Assembly: GCA_029210325.1 (NCBI GenBank)
Contig: JARGPU010000001.1
Coordinates: 506,126-570,125 of the forward strand
Source: Alcanivoracaceae bacterium
Lineage (GTDB): Bacteria; Pseudomonadota; Gammaproteobacteria; Pseudomonadales; Alcanivoracaceae
Direction: 5' to 3'
DNA: 64,000 bases
The translations under genes were made by a program, and so were the position numbers. The notes below the pieces were generated by a model. That model saw nothing but the letters and a program-made list of their open reading frames with translations. It ran no database searches and was not told the DNA's origin. Positions 37,985 through 48,356 of this stretch are shown here, piece after piece. Positions within the stretch are counted from its first letter, which is position 1. Each line of letters opens with the position of its first letter.

Positions 37985-40900
37985 ATGACCGACAGGCATG
38001 ACTATCTGGCACTCGACTGGGTTCGCGGAGAAATTCAGGAGACCCTGAATCAGGCGCAACAAGCGCTGGAAGCCTTCGTAGAGAATCCGGACGACTCCAC
38101 CCGTATGCGTTTTTGTCAGACCTATTTGCATCAGGTGTATGGCACCTTGCAGATGGTCGAGTTTTATGGCGCAGCGTTGCTTGCCGAAGAAATGGAAAAG
38201 CTTGCCCAGGCGTTGCTGGACGGCAAGGTTTCCCAGCTGGCGGATGCTCAGGAAACCCTGATGCGCGCTATTCTGCAGCTGCCCCCCTATCTGGATCGTG
38301 TCCAGGCAGGTCGTCGTGATTTGCCGTTGGTGCTTTTGCCACTACTGAATGACCTGCGTGCATCACGCGGTGAGTCCCTGCTTTCTGAAACATCCCTGTT
38401 CAAGCCGGATCTTGCTGGCGGAGCCAGTCACGGTCCTGTTCCGCAATCGGTGTTTGAAGATCCGTCGTTTCCGCAGCTTGCTCGTAAAATTCGCCAGATG
38501 TATCAGATCGCCCTGCTGGGTGTTATCCGTGGTGAAAATCTGCCTTCCAACTATGGGTTTATGGCGAAGGTATTTACCAAGCTGAAGCACGTCAGTGGTG
38601 ATGCTGCTATGGCTCCGCTATGGCAGGTGTCTTCGGCTATGGTTGAAGGCTTGTCTTTGGGAGGGATTCAGCCGGGCACGTCTGTTAAATCCGTGCTCGC
38701 TCAGCTGGATCGTTTGCTTAGAGTGATTGCCGGGGACGGTGCATCTGTATTGGCTAAGGCTCCGCCGGCGGAGCTGATGAAGAACCTGCTTTATTACATC
38801 GCCAAAAGCGATGTTGACGGCCCGGTGCTGCGGCAAGTGCGGGAAAGCTATCGTCTCAGCGATGCGCTGCCTTCTGAGGAGCTGATCAGTTCCGAGCGCG
38901 CCAAGATGGGCGGCCCGGATCAGGCCGCCATGGCGTCGGTGGTGATGGCGCTGTCTGAAGAGATTACCAAGGTCAAGGATGCCCTCGAGACCTTCGTTCA
39001 TAACGAAGAAACTGATGGCAGCAAGTTGAAGCCACAAAGCCAGACCCTCAAGCAGGTTGCCGATACTGTTGCAGTGCTTGGTCTGGGCCAGCCGCGCAAA
39101 CTGGTTGAAGAGCAGCTTGAAGTTATCGATGCGATCGCTGCAGGCAAGAGCGCGCCGGACCGGTCGCTGCTTATGGATGTGGCCGGCGCCTTGCTGTATG
39201 TCGAGGCCACCCTGCAAGGCATGACCGGCGACCGTCGTTCTTCTGAGCGCCAGAGCGCGCTGACATCTGTACCGGATCACGTCGAACGGGCCCGCGATGC
39301 GGTGATTCGCGAATGCCGGGCAGGGCTTGAAGAAGCCAAAGACGGCATCGTCGAGTTTATCGCTTCGCAGTGGCAGAAAGACCATCTTGCCGAGGTGCCT
39401 GCAAAGATCACTGCCGTGCGTGGTGGGCTGGCGATGATTCTATTGGTGCGGCCGGCGGCGGTACTGCGTCAGTGCGTTAACTACATCAATGAAAAGCTGC
39501 TACCGGAAGAGGCGGAAAAGCCTGATTGGCGCAGCATGGACACTCTGGCGGATGCCATCACCAGTGTGGAGTACTACCTTGAGCGAATTACCGACGATCC
39601 GGAGTCCGGCGACGAGATGCTGGACTTGGCTCGTAACAGTGTCGAATTGCTGGGCTACCCGATTGACGATGCGGAGTTTGGTAGAGGCGCCGGCGGCGCT
39701 GAAGCCGTTGCATCTGGCGTGTCTGCTTTAGCCACCGAAGAGATTAGCCTTTCAGTGGTGCCACTGAGTGAGCCAGCGGCCGAGCAGCCAGCAGAGGCTG
39801 ATGAATATGATGTAGAAGAAGTCAGTTTCGAGGGTGTTGATACGGTTTCTGAAGAGGCCTCAGAAGAACACGCTTCGCAACGGGCCGCGCCGGCACAGGA
39901 AGAGATTATTGCCGCAGCCCCGGTCAGTGCCCCGGCACCCGCACCGGAACGGGCCGAAGCCGGCGACGACGATCTTATTGATGATGAGATCGTTGAGATT
40001 TTTGTCGAAGAAGCCGGCGAAGTGCTTGAAGCGCTGAATGAATACTTCCCGCGCTGGGCATCCAATCAGAATGACGAAGAGGCGCTTATAGAATTCCGTC
40101 GCGCCTTCCACACTCTGAAAGGTTCGGGGCGGATGGTTGGTGCGACCACCGTGGGTGAGTTGGCCTGGTCTATCGAAAACATGATGAACCGGGTGATCGA
40201 CCGGACCATCGTGGCAACGCCCATATTGATTGAGCTGGTACGCACGGTACACGGACTGATTCCGGCTTTGGTGGATGCGTTTGCGCGCCGTCTTTCTAAT
40301 CCCTGGGATGTTACTCCGCTCAGCGAGGCTGCGTTTGCTCTGGCTGGTGGCGGCACCATTGATAGCGTGCCGGATGTCACGGGCTCCAGTGTCGCGGCGG
40401 ACCCGGTAGTTGAGGAGCCGGCCAGCGAAGTGGTTGAAGAGTTGCTGGAAATCGACGGCGCCGAAGAAACTGACCAGAGTGTTAGCGGCGATGACTCCGA
40501 AGGCGATGATTCTGATGATGTGCTGCTGGATATCTTCAAATCAGAAGCGCATACCAATATCGCTATGCTGCGCGACTGGTTAGCGAATATTGATCCCGAT
40601 CTGGCAGAAAACGATCTTGATGATGTGGTCTACAGGGCGTTTCACACCCTGAAAGGTAGCGCCAGAATGGCAGGTGTGCCGGCGGTAGCTGCGCTGGCTG
40701 AACCTGCCGAAGCCTATGCCCGGGCGCTAGCCGGGGCGGGTGGAAGGGCAAGTCGTGCAGCCGTTGACTTGATTCATGATGTTACTGAGGCGCTCAACGA
40801 AGGGTTGGTTGATTCTGAGGGCGCCGACGTCAGTATTGCTGACGCTGACGTTCTGATTGAGCGTCTTCATGATGCAATGGCTTTTGCGGATGGAGGCACT

Positions 40901-43900
40901 GGGCCGGATCCGCATCTGGTGTCTGTTTTCCTGTCCGCCGGTATGGATCTGATTCTGGATGCGGATAGCCTGCTGGCCGCCTGGTCGCAGAACCCCACCG
41001 AGATTTCCGGGTTGGAAAAACTGCGGGATGAATTGGCTTTGCTTGCGGGCAGCGCTGATACCGCCGGGCTCAACGAAATTTCCGAGTTGGCCAGGGCGCT
41101 GGAAGGTTGCTACGCAGCTTTGTCTGCCCAGCAGATCCGGCTGACTGGCGATTTCCTTGATGTTGCCACCCGCGCGCACGAGTCGCTGCTCGATATGATG
41201 GATAACCTTGCCGCCGCCCAGGGCCTCAAGCGAGACCCGGCGTTGCTGGCCTCTCTGGCGGCCTTCCTGGAAGGTGGCCCGGACGATGACGGCCCTGGCG
41301 GGATGGAAGTCGAAGAGATCGATTTTTCCGCATTTAGTGAAGATGAGGAAATTACAGCGACTCCGGCGCCAGCGGATGACGCTATTTCCGAAAATGATCT
41401 GCCTCCGTTGCCGGATGTGGACTCCGCCTCTTTTGTAGCTACCGACGAAGTTGAGTTGGCATCAGAAGTTGACCCTGAGCTGTTGGAAATTTTCCTCGAG
41501 GAAGCTGAGGAAGTCATGGAAAGTGCCGGCGCGGCGCTGGATGCGTGGCAGGGTGGTGACACCAGTCAGTTGGCAGGCCTGCAGCGAGACCTGCACACCC
41601 TTAAGGGTGGTGCAAGAATGGCAGGCATTCGTTCCATCGGTGACCTGGCGCATGAGCTGGAGAGTCTTTACGAGGGCTTTGCTGCTGGTCAGTTTAGCGC
41701 CAGCGATGAGCTGTTCGTATTGCTGCACCGCTGCCATGATTCTCTTGCTGATATGATTGATGCCATCCGTGTATCCGGCAATTGTGATCAGGCTCCCGAG
41801 TTGGTTGCGGCAATTGTCTCTTTCCTTTCTGGTGGGGATGTTGCTGCCAGTCAAGAGCCGGCGGATTCGTCTGATGATGAAATTCTGCAGCAGCTGATTG
41901 ATTCAGAGGACACCGAAGTAGCTGTTCAAGCTGCTGATATTACCGCTGCGCCCGTTGTGCTGGAGGAGGAAAGCACCCCGCCTCCTCAAGCAGAGCGTGA
42001 CCCAGAGTTGGTTGAAATCTTTCTCGAAGAGGCCGATGAGATTCTGGAGGCGGCTGGCACTAGCCTCGAATCCTGGATGGAAGCGCCAGATAACCTGATT
42101 GAAGTGCAATCCCTGCAACGCGACCTTCATACCTTGAAGGGTGGTGCGCGGATGGCGGAGATCCCCGAGCTTGGCGACTTGGGGCATGAGCTTGAGAACC
42201 TTTATGAAGGTCTCGCCATGGGTTCTCTGAAGGCTTCGCCGGTGATGTTCGAGTTGTTGCATCGCTGCCATGACCGGCTCGCCGAAATGGTAGAAGGCAT
42301 CAAGGCGTCGCAGGCCCTCAACCCGGCCAATGATCTGATTACGGCGATTCACAGCTATATCGCTGATCCAGCTGCTTTTGTGTTGCCCGACGTCTCGCTG
42401 AATCAGGCAACAGCACCAGTGGCATCAGCTCCTGTCGTATCGGCTGCCGAGGTTCAGTCTCCGGTTGCTGCGCAACCGCAAGCGCCGGAGAAAGTGGCCG
42501 TCGCCTCGGGCTTTGTTCTGCCCGCCGACGTTGATGCGGATATTCTGGAAATTTTTGTCGAGGAGTCGGGAGAGCTTTGCGAGGCGCTGGAAACTCATCT
42601 GACCACCTGGGAGCAGCAGCCTGACAACTCAGAGGCTGGAGCGGAGCTAAATCGTGTTCTGCATACCCTGAAAGGCGGCGCCCGACTTGCCGGTTTAAAA
42701 GAGCTGGGCGATGTCAGCCACGATTTCGAGACTGCATTAGAAGAAACAGATTTTCGCAAGGCGCCGCCGGCAGAGTTTTTTGCTCGCATGCATGCCTGGC
42801 AGGACAGGATTAACGAGCTGGTAGAGCAGATCCGTAATGCGGCTGCCGGTCAGCAGTCAGCCGCTTCATCGCCTGCGGCAAGTTTGCCGGCAGCAGCGCC
42901 ACAGGCAGAGTCTGTGGCGACCCCGAAAGAAAAAGTTGAGCCACAGCAGCAGAAGCTCACCCGGCGCCAGCAGGCTCAGCAGCAGCCGCAGGAAATGGTG
43001 CGCATTGACGCAGGCATGCTGGAGTCACTGGTTAACCTGGCTGGTGAAACCAGTATTAACCGCGGTCGTGTCGAGCAGGGTGTAACTGAATTCGCTAATC
43101 ATGTTCAGGAGATGGGTAACACCATCGAACGTCTATATGAGCAGCTTCGTCGTCTGGATGTGGAAACCGAATCGCAGATCATGTCGACCTACCAGCAGGG
43201 TCTGGAGAGTGGTGACTTTGGTGAAGATTTCGATCCGCTTGAGATGGATCAGTACTCAGAGTTGCACCAGATTACCAAGCAGCTTTCCGAGTCTGCGTCT
43301 GACTTGCTGGATCTGAAAACCACCCTGATCGATCGTACTCGTGACACTGAAACACTGTTGTTGCAGCAATCGCGAATCAATACGGAATTGCAGGAACGCT
43401 TGATGCGAACCCGCATGGTGCCCTTTACCCGATTGGTGCCGCGTCTACGTCGTATTGTTCGTCAGGTTTCTGGTGAGATCAGCAAAAAAGTCGAATTTGA
43501 TGTGGTTAACCCGGAAGGCGAACTGGACCGCACGCTGATGGAGCGGATCGTTGCGCCGCTCGAGCATATGCTGCGTAACGGCGTTGACCACGGTATTGAA
43601 GAGCCAGCCGAGCGCCGCGCCGCCGGCAAGGATGAAACCGGACGCATCACTCTGGAGCTGACCCGTGAGGGTGGCGAGGTAGTGATGATCCTGTCTGACG
43701 ATGGCAAGGGCATTGATACTGATGCAGTTCGTCGTAAGGCGGTCGAGCGAGGCCTGATGGAAGAGGGCTCCCGTCTGACAGATCAGGAAGTTCAGCAATT
43801 TATTTTCAATGCCGGTTTCTCTACGGCTGCCAAGGTAACCCAGATCTCTGGCCGTGGTGTCGGTATGGACGTGGTGTCCTCCGAGATCAAGCAGATGGGT

Positions 43901-44878
43901 GGCTCGGTCACTATCGACTCGAAGAAGGGCATTGGCACACGGTTTATGATTCGCCTGCCATTTACCTTGGCGATGAACCGCGCTCTGATGATTCGGGCCG
44001 GCGAGGATGTCTATGCCATTCCGCTTAACCAGATCGAAGGTATCGTGCGGATCAGCCCGTACGAGCTGGAGAACTATTTTGGCGAGGAAGATACGCCCTT
44101 CGTTTATGCCGGTCAGGCCTATGAGTTGGACTACCTTGGTAACTTTGTACTTGGGCAGAGAAAACCGTCACACCTGATGGCGCAGCAATCGCCTTTGCCG
44201 GTGTTGTTGATTCGCAGCACCGAACACCAGGTTGCGGTGCTGGTTGATGGTCTGGTGGGCTCGCGCGAAGTCGTGGTGAAGTCTGTTGGCCCACAGCTTG
44301 CAACAGTGGCAGGTATCAGTGGCGCCACTATTCTTGGTGATGGCTCCGTAGTAATCATTCTTGATGTGCATTCGCTTATCCGTGCCGCGCACATGCAGCG
44401 GCAACACGGCCTGCTTGAGAAGCGTGCCCGCCAGGATGCCAACCTGCCAGAAGAAATTATTCCAGAGGCGCCGGTTGTTGAAGAGAAGCGCGTACCACTT
44501 GTCATGGTGACTGATGACTCTGTAACGGTGAGAAAAGTAACTACCCGTTTGCTGGAGCGGAATGGCTTTGAAGTCATGACTGCGAAAGACGGTGTGGATG
44601 CCATCGCCAAACTGGAAGAGCGTCGCCCGGATCTGATGCTTTTGGATATCGAGATGCCACGCATGGATGGTTTCGAAGTGGCCTCCCATGTACGCCATGA
44701 TTCTCGTTTGAAGAATATCCCGATTATCATGATTACCTCTCGTACCGGCGAAAAACACCGTGAGAGAGCCTTTGAGATTGGTGTCGACCGCTACATGGGT
44801 AAACCTTTCCAGGAAGGCGAGCTGCTTGAAACCATTCAGGAGTTGTTGGCACGGATACAGGAGATTGCTGGGACATGA
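37985..44878 (+). CDS. chpA: Hybrid sensor kinase ChpA (PilL) of Pil-Chp
   Basis: Central histidine kinase, 2297 residues. Five canonical HPt modules carry phosphorylatable histidines at H709, H887, H1204, H1382 and H1560 (H-T-L-K-G motif). A degenerate N-terminal one at H49 lacks the lysine, and others without the His appear near residues 330-480 and 1000-1050. Acidic, Ala-rich linkers separate them. The kinase core has N1865 in RNGVDHGIE, DDGKGID and GRGVGMDVV, then a CheW-like domain, then a receiver whose acceptor is D2221 (LLDIEMP). Pseudomonas ChpA is similarly built. Confidence 0.96.
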   Translation: MTDRHDYLALDWVRGEIQETLNQAQQALEAFVENPDDSTRMRFCQTYLHQVYGTLQMVEFYGAALLAEEMEKLAQALLDGKVSQLADAQETLMRAILQLPPYLDRVQAGRRDLPLVLLPLLNDLRASRGESLLSETSLFKPDLAGGASHGPVPQSVFEDPSFPQLARKIRQMYQIALLGVIRGENLPSNYGFMAKVFTKLKHVSGDAAMAPLWQVSSAMVEGLSLGGIQPGTSVKSVLAQLDRLLRVIAGDGASVLAKAPPAELMKNLLYYIAKSDVDGPVLRQVRESYRLSDALPSEELISSERAKMGGPDQAAMASVVMALSEEITKVKDALETFVHNEETDGSKLKPQSQTLKQVADTVAVLGLGQPRKLVEEQLEVIDAIAAGKSAPDRSLLMDVAGALLYVEATLQGMTGDRRSSERQSALTSVPDHVERARDAVIRECRAGLEEAKDGIVEFIASQWQKDHLAEVPAKITAVRGGLAMILLVRPAAVLRQCVNYINEKLLPEEAEKPDWRSMDTLADAITSVEYYLERITDDPESGDEMLDLARNSVELLGYPIDDAEFGRGAGGAEAVASGVSALATEEISLSVVPLSEPAAEQPAEADEYDVEEVSFEGVDTVSEEASEEHASQRAAPAQEEIIAAAPVSAPAPAPERAEAGDDDLIDDEIVEIFVEEAGEVLEALNEYFPRWASNQNDEEALIEFRRAFHTLKGSGRMVGATTVGELAWSIENMMNRVIDRTIVATPILIELVRTVHGLIPALVDAFARRLSNPWDVTPLSEAAFALAGGGTIDSVPDVTGSSVAADPVVEEPASEVVEELLEIDGAEETDQSVSGDDSEGDDSDDVLLDIFKSEAHTNIAMLRDWLANIDPDLAENDLDDVVYRAFHTLKGSARMAGVPAVAALAEPAEAYARALAGAGGRASRAAVDLIHDVTEALNEGLVDSEGADVSIADADVLIERLHDAMAFADGGTGPDPHLVSVFLSAGMDLILDADSLLAAWSQNPTEISGLEKLRDELALLAGSADTAGLNEISELARALEGCYAALSAQQIRLTGDFLDVATRAHESLLDMMDNLAAAQGLKRDPALLASLAAFLEGGPDDDGPGGMEVEEIDFSAFSEDEEITATPAPADDAISENDLPPLPDVDSASFVATDEVELASEVDPELLEIFLEEAEEVMESAGAALDAWQGGDTSQLAGLQRDLHTLKGGARMAGIRSIGDLAHELESLYEGFAAGQFSASDELFVLLHRCHDSLADMIDAIRVSGNCDQAPELVAAIVSFLSGGDVAASQEPADSSDDEILQQLIDSEDTEVAVQAADITAAPVVLEEESTPPPQAERDPELVEIFLEEADEILEAAGTSLESWMEAPDNLIEVQSLQRDLHTLKGGARMAEIPELGDLGHELENLYEGLAMGSLKASPVMFELLHRCHDRLAEMVEGIKASQALNPANDLITAIHSYIADPAAFVLPDVSLNQATAPVASAPVVSAAEVQSPVAAQPQAPEKVAVASGFVLPADVDADILEIFVEESGELCEALETHLTTWEQQPDNSEAGAELNRVLHTLKGGARLAGLKELGDVSHDFETALEETDFRKAPPAEFFARMHAWQDRINELVEQIRNAAAGQQSAASSPAASLPAAAPQAESVATPKEKVEPQQQKLTRRQQAQQQPQEMVRIDAGMLESLVNLAGETSINRGRVEQGVTEFANHVQEMGNTIERLYEQLRRLDVETESQIMSTYQQGLESGDFGEDFDPLEMDQYSELHQITKQLSESASDLLDLKTTLIDRTRDTETLLLQQSRINTELQERLMRTRMVPFTRLVPRLRRIVRQVSGEISKKVEFDVVNPEGELDRTLMERIVAPLEHMLRNGVDHGIEEPAERRAAGKDETGRITLELTREGGEVVMILSDDGKGIDTDAVRRKAVERGLMEEGSRLTDQEVQQFIFNAGFSTAAKVTQISGRGVGMDVVSSEIKQMGGSVTIDSKKGIGTRFMIRLPFTLAMNRALMIRAGEDVYAIPLNQIEGIVRISPYELENYFGEEDTPFVYAGQAYELDYLGNFVLGQRKPSHLMAQQSPLPVLLIRSTEHQVAVLVDGLVGSREVVVKSVGPQLATVAGISGATILGDGSVVIILDVHSLIRAAHMQRQHGLLEKRARQDANLPEEIIPEAPVVEEKRVPLVMVTDDSVTVRKVTTRLLERNGFEVMTAKDGVDAIAKLEERRPDLMLLDIEMPRMDGFEVASHVRHDSRLKNIPIIMITSRTGEKHRERAFEIGVDRYMGKPFQEGELLETIQELLARIQEIAGT

Positions 44879-45891
44879 CCTCCGGTGGTCCGCGTATCGG
44901 CATCATTGCCGACACAACGCTTCAGGGGCACCTGCTTTCCTCTGCAGTGCGCGGCCAAGGCTATAACGTGGTGGTTAACAGTGATCCCGGTAGTATTGAA
45001 CGGAGCTGGCTGACTTCCAGTGATTTGGATTTGTGGGTAGTCGATCTTAATCACGAAGATCGCTGGCAGGATTTTCTTGATCATCTACTCGAGGGTACTC
45101 CGGTACCTATTCTGTTCTCAGATGGTCAGGCGCCGGCGCGCAATTCGCCGCTTTACCCCCGCTGGGAAAGACGTCTGCTGAGTAAGATGCTGGATTACGT
45201 TGGGCGCCCTCAAGTAGACGTCAAACTGGAGTCTCTGGCGCCCGCCAAGCCGGCGATCAACATACCCACGCCAAGCGAGTTTCGTAAGGTCGCCATCGGT
45301 CCAGTGCCGGAGCGAGTCTGGGTTTTAGGGGCGTCATTAGGTGGCCCGGCTGCGGTGAAGGTGTTCCTTGATTGTCTGCCGGCGGAGTTGCCGGTTGCCT
45401 TTGTTCTGGCTCAGCACATTGATAGCAGTTTTCTTGAAACGTTGGCCGGTGTTCTTTGCCGGGACAATAGTTTTGCCTGTCGTGTCGGTTATGAAGGCGA
45501 GCAGCTGAGTCATGGCACCGTGTTAATAGCGCCGGTGGAATACGAAGTGGCGTTTACGGAAACGGGAAGGCTAGTGTCTACTGGTAAGCCGTGGGAGGGG
45601 CCCTATTCGCCTTCTATTGATCAGGTGATCAATAACGTTTCATCCCGATTTGCCGGCCGCGCTGGTGCTATTCTGTTCAGTGGCATGGGCAATGATGGTT
45701 CTATTGCTGGGCCTGCCATGAAGGAGCGCGGCGGACCTGTCTGGGCTCAGGCCGCTGATAGCTGCGCCTGCAGCAGTCAGCCGGATTCGGTTCGGGATAC
45801 AGGTTGTGTAAGTTATTCGGGAACACCGGAGAAGTTGGCGCTGGCACTGGTGGAGTATGTCCGTCAGGATATCCGCCGGGGACTGCACTGA
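44875..45891 (+). CDS. chpB: CheB-type methylesterase ChpB
   Basis: Protein-glutamate methylesterase of 338 residues, starting inside the chpA stop (ATGA). The catalytic triad is S154 in LGASLGGPAAVK, H181 in AQHID and D274 in SGMGNDGS. The N-terminal 130 residues have receiver-like length but no recognisable DD and K phosphorylation set, as in known ChpB. It demethylates or deamidates PilJ opposite to PilK. Confidence 0.9.
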   Translation: MTSGGPRIGIIADTTLQGHLLSSAVRGQGYNVVVNSDPGSIERSWLTSSDLDLWVVDLNHEDRWQDFLDHLLEGTPVPILFSDGQAPARNSPLYPRWERRLLSKMLDYVGRPQVDVKLESLAPAKPAINIPTPSEFRKVAIGPVPERVWVLGASLGGPAAVKVFLDCLPAELPVAFVLAQHIDSSFLETLAGVLCRDNSFACRVGYEGEQLSHGTVLIAPVEYEVAFTETGRLVSTGKPWEGPYSPSIDQVINNVSSRFAGRAGAILFSGMGNDGSIAGPAMKERGGPVWAQAADSCACSSQPDSVRDTGCVSYSGTPEKLALALVEYVRQDIRRGLH

Positions 45892-45904
45892 TTAGGAGAA
45901 TAAT

Positions 45905-46354
45905 ATGGCTGAATTGCCGAAAGAAATTCCCGGGCTGCTGATCCCGATGCACGGCCGCCCATGGGTGGTTCCCAATATTGTCGTGGCTGAAATCATCCCG
46001 CTACGCCAGCCTGATCGTCCTGGCCATGGCCCGGAATGGCTGCTGGGTTGGCTCAGCTGGCGTGATCAGGATATCCCCCTGCTGTCGTTTGAGAGGCTTA
46101 ACGAAAGTGGCCAGGTAACCATCGGGCCCGAAGCGCGGATTGCGGTAATTAATACTGTCACCGGCAAGCTGAAATTTTATGCGGTGATTATCCAGGGGAT
46201 TCCACGCCAGTCGCGTATTGGCAAGGAAGATCTGGTTGAGGAGCCGGTAGAGAGCGGTCCGGCAGATTCCATGTATGTGCAGATGGGTGGAGATCTTGCC
46301 GTGATTCCGGATCTTGATGCCATTGAGCAGGCGCTGTCAGGCCTGATGCAGTAA
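45905..46354 (+). CDS. chpC: CheW-like protein ChpC
   Basis: A 149-residue CheW-like adaptor, AGGAG before ATG 45905. WVVPNIVVAEIIPL and PEWLLGWLSWRDQDIPLLSFERL follow the CheW fold. In Pseudomonas ChpC is a second adaptor for other chemoreceptors. The stop overlaps the next gene (TAATG); chpD and chpE, which follow in Pseudomonas, are replaced here. Confidence 0.88.
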   Translation: MAELPKEIPGLLIPMHGRPWVVPNIVVAEIIPLRQPDRPGHGPEWLLGWLSWRDQDIPLLSFERLNESGQVTIGPEARIAVINTVTGKLKFYAVIIQGIPRQSRIGKEDLVEEPVESGPADSMYVQMGGDLAVIPDLDAIEQALSGLMQ

Positions 46355-47361
46355 TGAGCCTGGACCGTGCCCGGCTTGCCCAGCTTGCCAGTCAGTCCAC
46401 ATTCTACAAGGGACGGTTTCGCAATCTCGAACGCATTCCATCCCATGGGCTAAAGGATTTTTTTCGCTGGCAGATTGAGGCCGGCGGAGGCTTTCCGCCG
46501 GGAAAGCGCTTCCCTCTGCTCAAGCCAGATCCACATCTGCTGGCGGAGCCAGCTACTGCACCGCGCCTGACCTGGCTTGGACATGCTTCCTTCCTGTTCC
46601 AGTTTAAGAATTGCAATGTTCTGACAGACCCGGTTTTCTCCGAGCGCTGTAGCCCGGTGCAATTTATTGGCCCCAAACGTTATACCCCGGCGCCCCTCCA
46701 GGTTAGCGAGCTGCCGCTGATTACTCATGTGCTGATTTCACACAACCACTACGATCATCTGGATGAAAAAACTGTACGGGACTTGCACCGGCGCTTTGGC
46801 GATCAACTGCAATTTTTTGTTCCTACCGGCGTGGCGGACTGGTTTACAAAGCGCGGCATTAACAATGTGGTGGAACTTGGATGGTGGCAGTCGTCTGTAG
46901 ATTCGGGGGACCACGCAGAACTGTTTTGTTTGCCGACCCAGCACTTTAGTGGTCGCAGCGCGACGGATCGCAATGCCAGCCTATGGTGTAGTTGGCTAAT
47001 GGACATTGACGGTTTCCGTTTCTACTTTGCTGGCGACACCGGGTATGCGTCATTGTTTCGCGATATTGGCACGCTGTTTGCGCCGATTGATCTGGCGCTG
47101 CTGCCCATCGGTGCCTATGATCCGCGCTGGTTTATGGGGCCTGTCCATGTGGATCCTGACGAGGCTTTGCGAATTCACCAGGATATTGGTGCGCGCTGTT
47201 CAGTGGCCATGCACTGGGGCACCTTTGTGCTGACAAGTGAGGCAATGGACGAGCCGCCGCGACGGTTGCGTCAAGCAATGGCGCAGGCGGGTATCCAAGA
47301 TGACGTCTTCCGGGTTTTCCAGCACGGTGAAACACAGCAATTTGCGGAATTGATTACATGA
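46354..47361 (+). CDS. Metallo-beta-lactamase fold hydrolase (NAPE-PLD/UlaG-like)
   Basis: A 335-residue zinc hydrolase. The metal motif is H130-N-H132-Y-D134-H135. WLGHASFLFQ and TDPVFSERCSPV at the N-terminal side, FAGDTGYASLF, LPIGAYDPRWFM and AMHWGTF match bacterial N-acyl-phosphatidylethanolamine phospholipase D-like proteins. It has no signal peptide. Its ATG overlaps the chpC stop, so it is translated with the chp operon, and its stop overlaps the acyltransferase start. A lipid substrate is therefore plausible, by inference. Confidence 0.85.
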   Translation: MSLDRARLAQLASQSTFYKGRFRNLERIPSHGLKDFFRWQIEAGGGFPPGKRFPLLKPDPHLLAEPATAPRLTWLGHASFLFQFKNCNVLTDPVFSERCSPVQFIGPKRYTPAPLQVSELPLITHVLISHNHYDHLDEKTVRDLHRRFGDQLQFFVPTGVADWFTKRGINNVVELGWWQSSVDSGDHAELFCLPTQHFSGRSATDRNASLWCSWLMDIDGFRFYFAGDTGYASLFRDIGTLFAPIDLALLPIGAYDPRWFMGPVHVDPDEALRIHQDIGARCSVAMHWGTFVLTSEAMDEPPRRLRQAMAQAGIQDDVFRVFQHGETQQFAELIT

Positions 47362-48335
47362 AAGAAATGCACGTATGGGAGGCGCGCTTGCTACGCGCGT
47401 TTTCTCGGTTGCCATTGTCCTGGGTTGTTGGTCTGGCTTCACTGTTGGCGAGATTGTTTGTCTATGTTCCTCTGTCGGTGGCCACTCCCCATCGGAGCGC
47501 CGTGATCAATGCACTGGTTTGCTTCCCGGAAAAGAACTGGGCGGCAGCAAGGAAGTTTGCCCGCCAATCTGTGATTGAGACTGCCCGAACTCTGGCCGGC
47601 TATAGCCATGTGTGGCTTCGACCGCCGGAGGAAACGCTGTCCAGAATAGCTAAAGTGCAGGGTTTGCAGGCTTGGCAGCAGGCCATAGAAAGTGATCGGC
47701 CGATACTCTACCTGTCACTGCATCAGTCCAGCTGGGAAGTGCCGGTGCTGTTGCTTGGAAAAAATGATCCAGGTGCACTTATTATGTATCAGCCGGTAGA
47801 GGGCAGTGCTCTAGAGGGGCTGGTTAAAACGGGCAGAGAAGCAACCGGTTGCACCCTGATTCCCACTAATAGCCAAGGTGTGCGGGCGGCGCTTGCCGGC
47901 CTTGCCCAAGGAAAGTCCATGGCACTGCTGGCGGACCATGAGCCCGGAGGGCGGAGTAATCCTTTTGTTCCGTTCTTTGGCCATGATGTGATGGTGCCAG
48001 CGTTTATCCACAAAGTGATCAAACGCTTTCAGCCCCATGTCTTTTTTATAAGTGCTCAGCGTAGCGATGATTATCATTACGAGGTGTGGCTGGATCAGGC
48101 CGACCCGGCCATGCTCACCATGGGCGAACATGATACGCTGCAGGCCATGACTGCGGGCTTCGAGACTATTATTCGGCGTAACCCCACACAATACCAATGG
48201 ACCTATAAGCGGTTCAGGCGTGGCAAAAATGGACCGCGAGGTTGGTATAAGCCAGCGGCGCTGAAGCGCTTGCAGGCAGGTGAGTTACCCGCAAGTGTAT
48301 TTGTTGAGCCAAAACCCGCTCCCACGGACGAATAA
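47358..48335 (+). CDS. LpxL/HtrB-like lipid acyltransferase
   Basis: A 325-residue member of the lipid A late acyltransferase family. The catalytic pair HX4E is H122 and E127 (HQSSWE). The family arginine/proline blocks MYQPVEGSALEGLV, ADHEPGGRSNPFVPFFG and the C-terminal QYQWTYKRFRR are visible. A hydrophobic N-terminal segment (about 19-40) gives membrane association. The start overlaps the preceding hydrolase stop (ATGA), suggesting joint action on a phospholipid or lipid A. Confidence 0.85.
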   Translation: MKEMHVWEARLLRAFSRLPLSWVVGLASLLARLFVYVPLSVATPHRSAVINALVCFPEKNWAAARKFARQSVIETARTLAGYSHVWLRPPEETLSRIAKVQGLQAWQQAIESDRPILYLSLHQSSWEVPVLLLGKNDPGALIMYQPVEGSALEGLVKTGREATGCTLIPTNSQGVRAALAGLAQGKSMALLADHEPGGRSNPFVPFFGHDVMVPAFIHKVIKRFQPHVFFISAQRSDDYHYEVWLDQADPAMLTMGEHDTLQAMTAGFETIIRRNPTQYQWTYKRFRRGKNGPRGWYKPAALKRLQAGELPASVFVEPKPAPTDE

Positions 48336-48356
48336 TCAGAAGGCTGGAGATATACC

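Noticed and set aside
38618-39385. Minus-strand open frame opposite chpA
   Set aside because: Antisense shadow of a long GC-rich gene.
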